NCBI GenBank assembly: GCA_003255025.1
Contig: QANY01008225.1
Coordinates: 62,001 to 126,000 of the forward strand
Reading direction: 5' to 3'
Origin: Datisca glomerata
Taxonomy: Eukaryota; Streptophyta; Magnoliopsida; Cucurbitales; Datiscaceae
DNA length: 64,000 nucleotides
Shown piece by piece: positions 36,585-49,188 of this stretch. A program made the translations under genes and the position numbers. The notes under the pieces were generated by a model. That model was not told the DNA's origin. It was given only the letters and a program-made list of their open reading frames with translations, and did no database searches. How positions within the stretch are numbered: the first letter of the stretch is position 1; every line of letters begins with the position of its first letter.

Positions 36585-37159
36585 ATACTGGGTCTTTCCT
36601 CTGTCATATTGATTTACAAGTAAAGTACTATGATGACCAGATCAGTTAACACAATGATTAATTCATCATATTAAATTATGTGTTCTTGGATTCGAGTCAT
36701 GGTATTCCTTAATCGTCTTAGAATTTTTAGCTCCGGAAAAAAACATTATGGGATGATGCGGCATGGCAATGGGTCCCACTCAGTCAAGTTATATAAATAT
36801 TTTACTTACAAACTGTGTATATACTGTAAATAGACATGTAATTAGGAGATCGTTGAGTTATATATTTAGTTCTTTTTACTTGCTGATGGCAAAGTGCACA
36901 AAGTTATAATTTCTGGATTCTATATGGTCGAATGCAGGCAAACACAAAAGACAAGACAATAAAAATAATAATAATTGAGGAGTGAAACTAAAGTTGACTT
37001 TTGAATCTTATGGTCACAATTCAAGTGGCAAGCTACTGTTATTTCATCCTTTTTTCCCCTTAATATCCTAAACTGTTCTAATTCTTATTAGTATTTGGAT
37101 TTGAAGTTTCTGGGATTTTGGTTTTAAAGCAAAGGCACCACAATTCTATAATTAAATAG
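36585..37159. other. 3' flank of the CASP-like gene
   Basis: Probably includes the 3' UTR. AT-rich, with no gene seen. Confidence 0.4.
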
Positions 37160-38300
37160 TTTTAACTTGAACAGTTTAGGAGGCCTTTGTTATAGGGTAA
37201 GGCTACCAGCTGGATTACAAGCCATTGTTAAGGGAAAAGTCTCTACCGAAACGGGCATGTAGCCAATAAAAATAGAGAATTTGTCGAACCGGCTTATCGA
37301 CGGTAGGAAAATCATCGTAAATGAAACATTGATGACTTTGAGGCACGACATGTAAGAGGTGATGGAGAGGGAAGTGACGGCCATGAAAAAGGGGGATCCA
37401 GAAGGACCTCCGTAACGGAAGAAGCCCCCAGAAGGGGGAAGGTCATTGTTCTTCCAAAAGGGTTAGGAAGCACGAAGATGAATGGGGATTTCAACTATGT
37501 CGAGAAGGTAAGGATGAAGGAAGATAGAAGGAACATCGCCCATTTATAGGCCTTAAAGGGGGAAACCGCTCATTTGATGGACATTAAAAGGCCATAATGG
37601 CAACCGTTTGGGATGACACAACAATGAATGAGTGGTCATTTTTCTGACCAATGAGAAGATTCAGAAGACAAAAATGATAGAATGATACGACGCGACGCAT
37701 CAAGGGGTCATGATCCGTGGGATAGTGACCCTTACCCTCCCTTACGCGCACCCACACGTCACTAATGCTCCACTCCTAAGGGGCTAGCAACCTCGAAGCA
37801 TGGAAAACAGGTGAAACGGCACGAGCGCAAGCAGTCAGATAGTTAATATCGTTTGGAACAGCTTCCCTTGACGAATAAAACTTAGGGCACAAGAGTGAGA
37901 TGCTCAAGGCAGGTCTCACGAAGCTTCTCCAGCACGCCTCCGAAAGGCTTCTTCGACACACTTCCTCCCACCACTGAGTACTCAGGTATAAATATTTCCC
38001 CTAAACGGCAAGCGAGGTATGTCTTCTCTCCCATACAAAAATATGCCAAAATATCGACAAACGACTGAGGTATCAGAGTCCCCCCTTAGGCGAGGTAACC
38101 ACCCCCGATTCCTCGCCTCTAGGGTTCATTGTCTGTGTTTTGTAGACATTGAGGCCGTGAGTAGCTCCAGTCAGGAGGAAGAGTACGCTCATCATAAAGA
38201 AAAATGAATTTGTAAAACGTTACTCTAACAGATTCCTCCCGGTTATGAGGACCCCCACACTTGTACTGTGACAGTTTTTGGTTAAAACAGTGAGCACTGA
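37160..38300 (+). mobile_element. LTR fragment of a gypsy-type element
   Basis: GC-richer than its surroundings. It has a TATA-like segment (caggtataaatatttccc, about 37983-38000) followed by a leader with cgactgaggtatcagagtcc and a C-rich stretch, the pattern of plant Tat/Ogre-group LTR leaders. No coding domain follows. The boundaries are approximate. Confidence 0.45.
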
Positions 38301-38336
38301 AGACAGTCTAGCTGACATGGGAGCTAAAGTTGTTAC

Positions 38337-38865
38337 TGTAAATGATTTTTTCAGTATGGGGAACTCTTTACAAACAAATAATAAAGATAATAATTTAGAG
38401 AAAGAGTGGGAGAATAAATAATTTAGAGAAAGAGTGAGAGAATAAAGACACTATGATTTACGTGAAAAACCCTTAAAGGGAAGAAAAATCATGTGAAAAA
38501 CTATGAAGTTCTCTTGTATTTTCTGTAGGTATGTGTCTCCTAGGTCTCTGCCTTGTTACATCTATTTCTATTTATAGACTTTTACAGAATCTGATAACAT
38601 ATATTTTAATAACGGAATTATCACTAAATATATGGAGAATATCGTCGTATCTATGGAATTATCGCTAGATATTGGGGGAATATTCCCGTATTTAGGGGAG
38701 ATATAGCTTCATTCATGAGATAGCCGAATGTCCCCGAAAATTATGTTATTAGCCTTAATTATTTGATTAAATTTGTCCGTAGGATCATGTGTACAGTCTT
38801 GATTAACTTCTCTTTGGATTGTCATGTTGGTAAGTCATGTACTTTCGTCTGATTGGCCTAATCTC
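38337..38865 (-). repeat. LTR of a second Tat-like element
   Basis: The start (tgtaaatgattttttc) resembles the start of the LTR of the element at 16.6 kb. It contains the tatgatttacgtgaaaaacc block common near plant gypsy LTR ends. The part at 38570-38865 recurs at 48680-48960 (ttttacagaatctgataaca, then aaatatatggagaatat). The inner end is uncertain. Confidence 0.55.
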
Positions 38866-39224
38866 CATCAATATAGATTACTCTATTTTTTGCAATTTTG
38901 CTTCTATTGAACTCCCTTTTGTTATACTTCATTTAAAAATTAAGCAAAATTTAGGGATCAAAATCCGGTACCGGGCCAATTTCAAGTTTTCAACGAAATT
39001 CACTTTTAAACACCTAGTAAATCTTTGCTTCTCAGTTCTATTGAGAATAATTGTTTCCGTAGTAGAATTTGTTTCAAACATTTCAAGTTTCAATATCTTT
39101 TTGTCCCAGAATCCGTTCTCCTAAGCTGAATCTTTGCTGGAGAATAAATACCTTTGTGGAATTCATTTTGAGGAAAAAACTTTAATTTCCTTTTAGAGAG
39201 AATGATTTATAGTCTGCCCGTTTT

Positions 39225-39665
39225 ATTAGGACTTTGGTTCAAATAAAAAACCATGGCCCCGTTTTCATTCTGAGAGAATGAATTAGGTTCAAATAAAAAA
39301 TCATGGCCCCATTTTCGCTTTGAGAGGGACTTACGAACTGTCTTTTTTTCTTTTAAGACGATGACTTAGGTTCAAATAAAGAATCATGACTCTGTTTTCA
39401 TTCTGAGAGAACTTAAGTTCAAATAAAGAATCATGGCCCCATTTTACTTTGAGAGGGACTTACGAACTGCCCGTTTTCAATGACTTAAGTTCAAATAAAG
39501 AACCATGACCCTATTTTCGTTTTGCGAGGGACATATGAACTGGCCGTTTTCAACGACTTAAGTTTAAATAAAGAACAATGACCCCATTTTCGCTTTGAAA
39601 GGGACTAACGAACTACCCGTTTTCAAGGACTTAGATTCAAATAAAGAATCATGGCTCTGTTTGCA
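39225..39665. repeat. Minisatellite related to the Tat-element tandem repeat
   Basis: Seven units spaced 46-76 bases share a core like ttaggttcaaataaagaatc followed by atggccccattttc. The order of motifs matches the repeat at 19.7-20.3 kb, although the units have diverged. Confidence 0.75.
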
Positions 39666-40059
39666 AGCCTGCTTCTCGTTCAAGTTTTATCATACCACTG
39701 TGATTGTTTCTCGCTTTGTGAACAGTTTCACCTTGGTATTGAGATGTCTTGATTTGAACATTTTCGGATTGCCTTAAGTTTTTTGGACCGTTCGCTGAGT
39801 TGTTTTTATAAGTATTTCATCTTTGTTTTCTTCAGTTGTATCCGTTGTGAATTATTTAGGCAACATCCGATCCGTAAGTGAAAAATATTCATGTTTCAAA
39901 GTTTTTGATTTCTTTCTGAGAACGATGTTCGTAGATACTCCTAAGAACATCAGTTTTTAGAGCTCATGGGTCATTTTCCTTTCTTTCTTTGCTTCTTTTT
40001 CCTATATTCCCGTTCTTCCTTTCCTTTCTTCTTCTTTGCATATTTTCTTACCTTTCCTT

Positions 40060-40160
40060 TGGTATTTCCCGTAGTCCAACACTTGTTAATTTCTTACTTT
40101 CGTTCTTTTCCTATAGCTCAACACTGGTCAATTTCTTGCTTTCGACATTTTCCCGTAGCT
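40060..40160. repeat. Short tandem repeat, about 43-bp unit, three copies
   Basis: Copies of cgtagctcaacacttg followed by tcaatttcttgctttcg, in a pyrimidine-rich region. Confidence 0.6.
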
Positions 40161-40739
40161 CAACACTTGACTTGATTCCTTGATTCCTTGATTTCAACAT
40201 TTTCCTTACTTTATTTGTTTCCTTTTCCTTTACTTCTGCTTTTACCGTAGCCTAACACATAGCATTTTTTTCATTTTTATCCTCATTTTCTCTTCCCGTT
40301 CTCCAATACCCTTTTTAACTTGCTCTCTTCGTTTTCATTTCCGTTCTCTGCTTTCAACTTCCTCCTTTCTTCATTTTCTTTTTCTTGTTTTCCTTCTCTT
40401 TTTTTAAGAAGATGATACCTACAGATACCAGTCTTCATAGACTCAAGTCTTTCCTCCTTTAATAACTTCTATTGTTTGCCTTTCAAACACTTAAGCAATA
40501 ATTTAGTAAAAACTCAACAATTCTTAGAAGATTTTTCGCTTACAATGCTTTTGTTTACCAACTTTTCTCTTTATCCGCTTCCAGAAGCGTTGATTTTTGG
40601 GTTTCTTTTTTAGAACGGATGTGACTTCTAGTTTCGCTTCTGCTTCTTGCGACTTTGCCATTTTCCTTTATTTGTTTCCTTGCACTTTGTCTCATTTATT
40701 TTTTGCGTTTTACTTTGCTTCCTTTATTTATTTTCAACA

Positions 40740-41070
40740 TTTTTTAGAGAAGATTTTTTCCGCTTTCAAGGGCTTTGGCTTCTAGACCGCCAACCTTTTT
40801 TTCTTCTTACTTTTTAGAGAGAAGGCATTCCTGCTCTCAGAGCTTAGGCGTTTACATTTTAGAGAGAGAATTTTTACCGCTCTCAAGAGATTTTGGGTTG
40901 TCGTCGTTTTCTCATACTCATTTTTCAGCATTTTAGAGATAAGAGTTTTCCCGCTCTCAAGAGATTTTGGCTTCTAAGCCGCCAACTTTTTTATTTTCCA
41001 CATTTTAGAGAGAAGATTTTTCCCGCTCTCAAGAGTTTTGGCTTCTAGTCTGTCGATCTTTTTTATTTTT
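40740..41070. repeat. Tandem repeat with five copies, about 50-75 bp spacing
   Basis: The unit contains ttttagagagaagatttttc, then ccgctctcaagagttttggc and, in three copies, a ttctagaccgccaac-like end. It is a different family from the repeats at 39.2 and 40.1 kb, within the same pyrimidine-rich block. Confidence 0.75.
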
Positions 41071-41089
41071 CACATATTCTCGTACTCTT

Positions 41090-42666
41090 TTGTTTGTTCT
41101 GCATAATCTACTTTCTTGAGCAATTTTTATGAAAATTATCATCACTTTTTTTCAAGAGCTCTGAATTGAGTTCTACAAAATTCATCAAAAAGTAGACATC
41201 TATATCTTTCTAGTCATATAAGTCTATTTGATATAGTTCAAAAACTAAATTTGAAAGACGTAAATAAGTTTACTTTCCTATAAAAAACCATCATAACTTT
41301 TGATCGAGAGTTTTAACCTAAATTCTGTAAAAATCTCCATGAAGCTGACTTCCATATCTTTGTAATTATGTGATTCGCCATGTAACTTTTTCTTTCAACC
41401 TTTTCCGTTTCATTTCTATTCCCTTATTCATTTTCCATTTTCGTTTCCATACTCATAGTCGTAGTGGATGTTGTACCTGCTTTCCATTTTCTTATATTTT
41501 CCTACATTTTTGCGTATAGAATAGGAAAGTGCTAGTCTCCAAAAAATACGTAGGTCAAAGTTCATGTTTTCATTCATCAACCGTTAAGAGATTTCTCTTC
41601 TTTTTTTAGCTTTAGAAAAGCTTAAATTCAAAATTTGAATTAGAATTTAAAATTTAAAAATTCATTCATCATGCAATACGCGCATCAAATATGTTTGAAT
41701 ATGGTTTACACCATTGATAATCTCATGTTATCCATAATAGGGTCAAACTAGTATGAATTTTATCAAAGTAAATAACAAACAAGATAAATGTAATTTCTAT
41801 AATTACATTAAAGCAAGATAAAATTTAAACACGGAGAGCTAATTCATTATGCCTTACACAATTAGCGTAGAATTAATTTTTACTAATTTAATATGCTCGA
41901 ACGATTGTGAAAGTATATTTCTCAAGACATTATAAGATATGCTCATGCAACCATCAAAATTATTTTGAAAGGATAATATGCATTTAAAGTAAATCAATAA
42001 TTTAAAAAATAAATACTTAGCTTGTAATTGGATGTCCTTCATATGTTTACATAAGATGACTTGTGTGCTCGAAAGTCGGTAGTATCATCGTGGTTGAATT
42101 TTGAATGAAGTTGAATCAATTCATTTTCTGAAATTCTTCATTGAGGATTTGAAAACCCAAGAATCAAATCTGGCAAGTTATGAGGAGCATTGGGCTTGGC
42201 ATGAATTGAACTGCTAAGGTCATGGGAAGCTTGGGTTTGGCCCTGACGCCACGGCCCAAAAGTAAAGAAAAATGAAGCAATATTGTCAACGTAAGAAGAG
42301 TAAAGACTGAGGGGTCTTCTAGATAAACTCTTTTGAAATAGTTTAGAATGTTATTCGCAGTCTTAGGATCGACTGGAAAAACGAGTCTGATTACGACTGA
42401 TAGGTTGAACCAAAGGATGCCGGTCTTGAGGCATGAGAGTGGAGACTCTAACAGTTGACCTAGACATGTTGTGGAACATGTTGACAGACCAGTAATAAAT
42501 TAGTTTAGAGCAAAACCATTTATCTAGCTCTAAATCTATTTGTTACAGCTATACGAGTATTTTTATAATTACCATAATCCTGAGGTGAATACGAAGCTAG
42601 ACTTAGTTACTTGTGGTCTTTGATATGCCGAAAGAGTGAGTTTGAATTGTCGGAAAATACCTCGAC
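41090..42666. other. Decayed retroelement-associated DNA
   Basis: Follows the minisatellite block. No domain was recognised. It ends where the copia 5' LTR begins. Confidence 0.35.
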
Positions 42667-44004
42667 TGTTGGGATTGTGATTCGACTATGTTTGAGTTGC
42701 GTGATTGATAGATGTGGATATTCGTGGTTAGATTATGAAAGCAACAATATCACGTTATACTTTATTGATGGGTGTGTGAATCAATTAATTTGGCCAAGTA
42801 TTCGATGAAATGAATCATTGAATAAGACATGGTGAATTGTACGAGACAATTTACTGTTATGTCTTTCTTATTCACAGTCAATAAATGAATTAAGGGAATA
42901 ATAATTAGAGGGGTAAAATGATAATTTTACATCTCGCTCTTGTTACTAATATTCACGAAGCGTAAAATGTTAAAATAGGTGGACCGTGAAATAAAAGAGT
43001 TTATTTGCACCAACAAAAAATGTAGCGCGCGTGAATGGAGAGTTGATTCAACATCAGACCTATAGTCGAGTCGTACGATGTCATGATTAAATATGCCAGA
43101 AATTTATGGAGATAAATTCACCAACTATTTGAATCCTATAACTTTATTCTTTGAGTCCATTCGGTTTCAGGAGTAGCTCATAAGGACATGAATAAAAACA
43201 ACATTAGTTGGATCAAAAATGTGTTTTAGACCAAGGTATATTTTCCGAACTCATATGTGATGGGTGTTATCACTTAATTAGTGAAGAAGAAGTAATTAAT
43301 GTTCAAATTAATTAATTGGTTATTTTTTAATTATTAGATAATTAGTAAATACAATTAATTAATTAATTGATGAAGATTTATTTAATTTATCAATTTGGAT
43401 TGATGAATTTGGATACAGTATTGACTTTAGGGAGATGTACACAATCGTAGAGGGACAGTAAAGGGAGGAGAATTTCAGTAATTTACAATAGGGGTATATG
43501 TGTAAATTCTGTAATTATTATATAAGGGATGGAAATAGGGCTGCATCTCTAACCCTGAACACAGTGTATGATTACACAGAGCAGAGAAAACACAGTTTCT
43601 CTCCCTCCCCCTAGTTGTCGCCGAAATACACGGAGGAGAGGAAATAATCTATTTTTCTTCTCCAGTTATTTTGAGAGCCCACACTTAATTCTTGATTGAC
43701 ATCCAATTGAGATATACTTCTGAATCCTACGAGTGGTTGTTGGTGTCAAGATTATTTGAAGTCCTACGAAGTACGAAGAACGCAAGACGACTAATAGGAT
43801 TCCACCAAATCAGAATTTCTATGATACAAGAAAGGTATAAATCGTTTCTACCTCTATTGAGTACGTTTAACTAAGTATGCACAATTGTAAGTATGATCTA
43901 ATATTTAATATGATTAAATTGATTTTAGATTTTTTTTTTATATTCGGCTCACGATCTGTTCGTGGTTCAATGATTTTTCTTTAAATCTTAAAATCGGTCC
44001 AACA
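42667..44004 (+). repeat. 5' LTR of the copia element
   Basis: 1338 bases, from tgttgggattgtgattcgac to atcggtccaaca. It aligns along its length with 47324-48666. Confidence 0.85.
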
Positions 44005-44364
44005 ATTGGTATTAGAGCCTTAGGTTCTTGATTGTGTATATTTAGTAATTAGATGTATTTATCAATGGATGTTGTGATATTGACATATATTTTTATATGG
44101 TAGATTCAAAGCATGTTTGAATGTGTTTTATGAATGGATCCCGATCGATTGGCTCTAGGTGTTTATTTTCAATTTTAGAATTGATGTACGCCGAAATCGA
44201 GGCATAGGATTTGATGTATTTTAATTTTTGAAAAAGTTGTATCTTTAAATTCCATATAAATATGTTGTCACGAGAAAAGTCACCATTCATCGACGTTGCC
44301 ATCCCCTGCTGCCCCACATCGCTACTTGCCGTCATCACTCGCCAGTGTAAGTTTCCTTATTATG

Positions 44365-44575
44365 GCTTAGGAAAACATATGGACTAGGAAACCTTAATGT
44401 TTTGGAAACTTTGAAGTTTAGGAAACCTTAGGTTTTAGAAACTTTAGGGTTTAAGAAACTTTAAGTTTTTGGAAACTTTAGGGTTTAAGAAAACTTGATA
44501 TTTTGGAAACTTTAGGGTTTAGGAAACCTTGAGTTTTTGAAAATTTTTGGGTTTAGGGAACCTTAGAGTTTTGCC
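44365..44575. repeat. Degenerate tandem repeat with TTTAGGG-like units
   Basis: About nine alternating units of ggaaactttagggttt and aggaaaccttgagttttt, 20-25 bases each, in the leader between primer-binding site and gag. The units contain TTTAGGG by composition but do not form a telomeric head-to-tail array. Confidence 0.75.
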
Positions 44576-45786
44576 CAATCTAGTCCCTAAAAATTATTTT
44601 TATTTAATTCGATACTTTTTCAACACCAATTAGTTGGGATTTATTTATAAATTAATTTTAAAAATAAATCAATTGATTAATTTACTTGGTAATTTATTTG
44701 TCAAAGTAAAAATTATTGAAAAATTAAATTTTATGTTGAAATTTGAATCTTGAAAATGGTATTGGACTTTTGTAAAGACTACAAATTGGTGTGATTTTCT
44801 GAAGGAGAATGAGAAGATTATAAACGCCATGAAGATTAGTATTTAAATTATTATAATTTATTCACTATTCTTTTTATGGGTTGTATTAGAAATGAATCAT
44901 AGAAAAGTTAATTTTGAATGAATGATTTATTATTAATTTTGTATTATCATATAACATGTCATATAGAAATAGGGATATGTCAATATCAAAATGTCATGTA
45001 GCATGTACATGCATCATTGCAGTTTAAATTTATAATGAGTTACAATTTAAATACAATGCGAATTTTATATAAGTTATAAATTTTAAATTGAGATTTAAAT
45101 TTTATAAATTTTTATCATTTTTGAATGTTTTTTCCAAATTAATAAAGAGTTAAAATTTTTGAAAAAACAACGAAAAACTCTTTTTTCCAAAAACTAAGTG
45201 GGATGATCGTTTACGTTGAAACATTCTCAGGTTCCCCAATGAAAAATTTATTGTGGCATGATGAATGGTTTAGAGCCGCCCTAGAGGTCCTATATTCATG
45301 GGAGAAACTTGAGAATCATGTCACTTTGAGTCATTGAATTGCTTAAGAAGCTAAAGCTTGTAAAGGAAGTGGTGCGGCAGAACTGTTCCTAGAGGATTGT
45401 TAGTTCATGGCAATTTAAAGCCGATGCGTTGGTTAAACATTGACCGAAGTACATTGAAATCCCTTATAGGGGCTAGTCAATGGGGCTAAGGTAACCAAAA
45501 TCATTGGTGATTGGTTAAGCTAGATGTAGTGACATCTTGAGAAGCGTTAACCAAACAATAGGAGTCTCGATGCTATTGGAGGTAGCTTGGGCACTGTCCT
45601 TAGATGAGACAAGCTATCGTCGTTATCGTAACATCATGGAGGAAATAGTTTTTATTGGATTTTTAAATATTTAAGTATTTGCATCATGCATCATACTTTC
45701 TTGAATGATTGAGTATTTATTTACATCGCTTTATTTATTCTTTTTAGTAAATAAATACTCAATCATAAACGCGAATAAACTTACTG

Positions 45787-46740
45787 GTGGATTGGAAACG
45801 TAATCTTGATATCGTGCTGGTGGTAGAAAAGCACAAGTTCGTGCTCACCAACCATTGTCTCGTTGAGCCTATTATTGAATTGACTCAAGAGGAAAATAAT
45901 GCTTATGCTTCTTGGCAGCGTTTTGATGAGATCGTTAGGTGTTACATCTTGACTTCTGTTAGAAATGTGTTGCAACAACAACATCAGAACATGGAAACAA
46001 CTACTGGTATGATGTTAAGCATCATCGAAATATTCGGAGATCAGGATCGTCAAGCCAAACAGGTTGTTGTGCGAAACTTCATGAACTGTCAGATGAAACT
46101 TGAAAATCCTGTCAGAGAACACATGATGCTGATAATAAGTTATCTAAATGAGATGGAGATCATGGGTGCTAAGATATATGGCGAGACTCAAGTTGATATG
46201 ATCCTTGAAACTCTGCTAGACACTTTTGAGAATTTCAAACTAAATTATTCGATGAATAAGTTGAGGTACTTGCTTCCGGAGCTTATGAAAGAGTTGCAAG
46301 CTGCTGAGACCCTGTTTCTGGATGGCAAGAAGAAGACTGGAGAGGCAAACTTTATTGAAAGTAAGCCTTCCACCTCTGGCGCCAAAAAGAAACAAGTTAT
46401 GTCTGAAGAAGCAGGATTTGCAAAAGCAGAAGGCTTGACGAGGGTGAGTTCAGCTTCCATTGGAGAAAAATGGAGCACTAGTATCGGTCATATCCCAGTT
46501 TTGGGGAAGAACCTTATTTTAGTAACTAGTTTAATTGAACAAGTATTCATTTTGAATTTCATTGATAAATATATTGATATTTTTAAAAATGATTGCTTAA
46601 TTACTAGTGCTGGTTTGATAAATAAATTATTTTACATAAAACCAATGGTTTCAATGATATGTGACACTGAAGTAAATATTGATTTACAAAGGGTTAGTAA
46701 AAATTTAAAGCCTGATTCAATCGATCTAACATATTTGTGA
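45787..46740 (+). pseudogene. copia gag-derived ORF with internal deletion
   Basis: Open for 317 codons but without an ATG: the frame begins at GTG after a small deletion that breaks the usual INANKLTG start. The N-terminal 190 residues are copia gag (DWKRNLDIVL, FMNCQMKLENPVREHM, YLLPELMKELQAAE). The CCHC knuckle and the protease are missing, and the frame passes directly into a region normally found between protease and integrase (GKNLILVTSLIEQ, FYIKPMVSM). It ends with TGA at 46738-46740. It is a long but non-functional fusion caused by in-frame deletion. Confidence 0.75.
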
Positions 46741-47323
46741 CACTTACGTCTTGGTCACATTAGCCTAGACAAGATTAAAAGAATTGCAAGGATGGTTCAT
46801 CGCAAACTTTAAGTGTGGGATCACTACCCACATGTGAATCCTGTATAAAAAATAAAATGACCGAAAGACCCTTTTTAGCAAAGGGTGAAAGAACTACCCA
46901 ATGCCTCGAACTCGTACATAGTGATATATGTGGGCCATTGAATATCCAAGCAAGAGGAGGTTATGAATACTTTGTAACCTTCACTGATGACAATTCACAT
47001 TTTCGACATGTTTATCTAATGCACCAAAAGTCTGAAACCTTTGAAAAGTTCAAAGAATACAAGGTATGGTTGAAAAGCAATTAGAGAAACAATCAAAATG
47101 CTACGATCTGATCGTGGTGGAGAGTGCTTGCTAGGATAGTTCGAAAACTTTCTTAAGGAAGAATATATTATTTCTCAGCTTATAGCACCTGACACTTCAG
47201 AACATTATGGTGTGTCAGAGAGAAGGAATCGAACTATGCTGGATATGGTTAAATCCATGATGAGTTACTCATCCCTTCCAGATTCGTTTTGGGGATATAC
47301 CTTGGAAACAACGGCATATATTC
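46741..47323 (+). pseudogene. copia integrase fragment
   Basis: Contains the pre-integrase HLRLGHISLDKIKRI segment, the CESCIKNKMTERPF zinc-binding part, the first catalytic Asp in LVHSDICGPL, and further on RSDRGGECL and SERRNRT. Stops at 46810 and 47082 and a frameshift break it. The last codons (DSFWGYTLETTAYIL) run straight into the 3' LTR. Confidence 0.8.
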
Positions 47324-48666
47324 TGATGGGATCGTGATTCAACTATGTTGGAATTACGTGATTCACAAATATAAAAATTCGTGGTTAAATTGTGAAAACA
47401 ACAATATCACCTTATGTTTTATTGATGAGTGTGTGAATAAATTAACTTGGCCAAGTATTCGATGAAATGAATCATTGAATAAGACATAGTGAACTGTACG
47501 AGACAATTCATTGTTATGTCTTTCTTATTTACAATCAATAAAAGAGTTAAGGAAATAATAACTAGAGGAGTAAAATGATAATTTTACATCCCGCTCTTGT
47601 TACTGATATTCACGAAGGATAATATGTTAAAATATTTTGTGGACCGTGAAATAAAAGAGTTTATTTGGACCAACAGAAAATGTCTCGTGCATGAATCGAG
47701 AGTTGATTCGGCATCAGACTTATAGTGGAGTCATACGATGCCATGATTAAATAGGTCAGAAATTTATGGATATAAATTCACCGATTATTTGAATCCTATA
47801 GCTTTATTTATATGGGTCCATTCGGTCTCTGGAGTAGCTTATAAGGACATGAATAAAAAACATCAGTTGGACTAAAAACGTGTTTTAGATCAAGGTATAT
47901 TTCTCGAACTCATATGTGATGGGTATTGTCACTTAATTAGTGAAGAGCAACTAGTTAATGTTCAAATTAATTAATTGATTTTTTTGTAATTATTGGATAA
48001 TTTGTAAATAATTTTTATTAATTAATTGATGGAGATCAATTTAATTTATCAATTTTGATTGATGATTTTGGACACAGTATTGGCTCTAGAGAGATGTAAA
48101 AAATCATAGAGGGACAGTTAAGGGAGGAGAATTTTGGCAATTTACAATATATGAGTATATGTGTAAATTTCGTAATTATTATATAAGGGATGGAAATAGG
48201 GTTGCATCCCGAACCCTGAACACATTGTGCGATACACAGAGCAAAGAAAACACAGTTTCTCTCCCTCTCCCTAGTTGCCGCCGAAATACACAGAGGAGAA
48301 GGAAAAATCTGTTTTTTCTTCTCCAATTATTTTGAGAGTCCACACTCAACTCCTGATTAACATCCGATTGAGATATACTTCTAAATTTTACGAGTGAGTA
48401 TTTGTGTGAAGATTATTTGAAGTCATGCGAAGAACGAAGAATGCAAGACGACTAATAGGATTCCACCAAATCAGAATTTCTCCGATACAAGAAATGTATA
48501 AATTGTTTATATTTCTATTGAATGCATTTAACTAAGTATGCATAATTGTAAGTATGGTTCTAATATTTAATATGATTAAATTGATTGTAGAAATTTTTTT
48601 GATATTCCGCCCATGAACCATTCGTAGTTCAATGATTTTATTTTAATTTTAAAAACCGATCCAACA
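47324..48666 (+). repeat. 3' LTR of the copia element
   Basis: 1343 bases, from tgatgggatcgtgattcaac to accgatccaaca. Its start is fused to the integrase coding sequence without a purine tract. Confidence 0.85.
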
Positions 48667-48667
48667 A

Positions 48668-49050
48668 CATATGGCTCAATTATAGGGTTTTACAGAATCT
48701 GATAACATATCTTTTAATAACAGAATGATCACTAAATATATGGAGAATATTCTCGTATATATGAAATTATCGCTAGATATTGGGGGATATAGCTTCGTTC
48801 ACGGGATAGTTGAATATCCCCTAAAATCATGTATATTAGGCTTGATTATCAAATTAAATTTGTCGTTAGGATCGTGCCTGCGGTATTGATTAGCTTCTCT
48901 TTGAATTGCCACGTTGACAAGTCATGTGCTTTCGTCTGATGACCTCATCCCCATAAATGCCTAGTTGATCTTACGGTTCTCGTTCTATATGATCTTTGAT
49001 GAAATTTTCGGTCCAGATCTTGTCCCATGTAATGTGAGAATTTTGACTGT
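48668..49050 (-). repeat. Second copy of the Tat-like LTR segment
   Basis: 48680-48960 matches 38570-38865. The following ttcggtccagatcttgtccc resembles the end of the LTR at 16.9 kb (ttggtccagatttaccac). This may be the partner LTR of the element starting at 38.3 kb, now separated from it by the copia insertion, or an independent copy. Confidence 0.5.
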
Positions 49051-49188
49051 GTAGCTACCACAAAGAAGTTTAATCACTACCTTAAACTTCTAAGGATAGA
49101 CACAGGATAAAATCATTAACGTGGAGTTTCAACCAGAATCCTGTTGCAAACGATAATTCACTGGAACTTAAGAGATCAAGGTGGAGTA

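Larger units (their letters stand above)
42667..48666 (+). mobile_element. Ty1/copia retrotransposon lacking protease, reverse transcriptase and RNase H
   Basis: Two LTRs of about 1.34 kb (42667-44004 and 47324-48666) begin TGTTGGG/TGATGGG and end CCAACA. The primer-binding site tggtattagagc (44007-44018) resembles initiator tRNA-Met. The interior holds gag and part of integrase; the order gag then integrase without a following reverse transcriptase, but with integrase 5' of where it should be, identifies copia. The 3' LTR starts directly within the integrase reading frame, and no polypurine tract remains. The LTRs differ by a modest number of substitutions. No 5-bp target duplication is evident (tcgac and acata), so flanks may be rearranged. 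Confidence 0.85.

Noticed and set aside
44365..44575. Interstitial telomere tract
   Set aside because: TTTAGGG-like heptamers are separated by other sequence and alternate with a second unit, so it is a minisatellite within a retroelement, not a telomeric array.
42667..48666. Target-site duplication for the copia element
   Set aside because: The flanking five bases (tcgac and acata) do not match, so no duplication is claimed.
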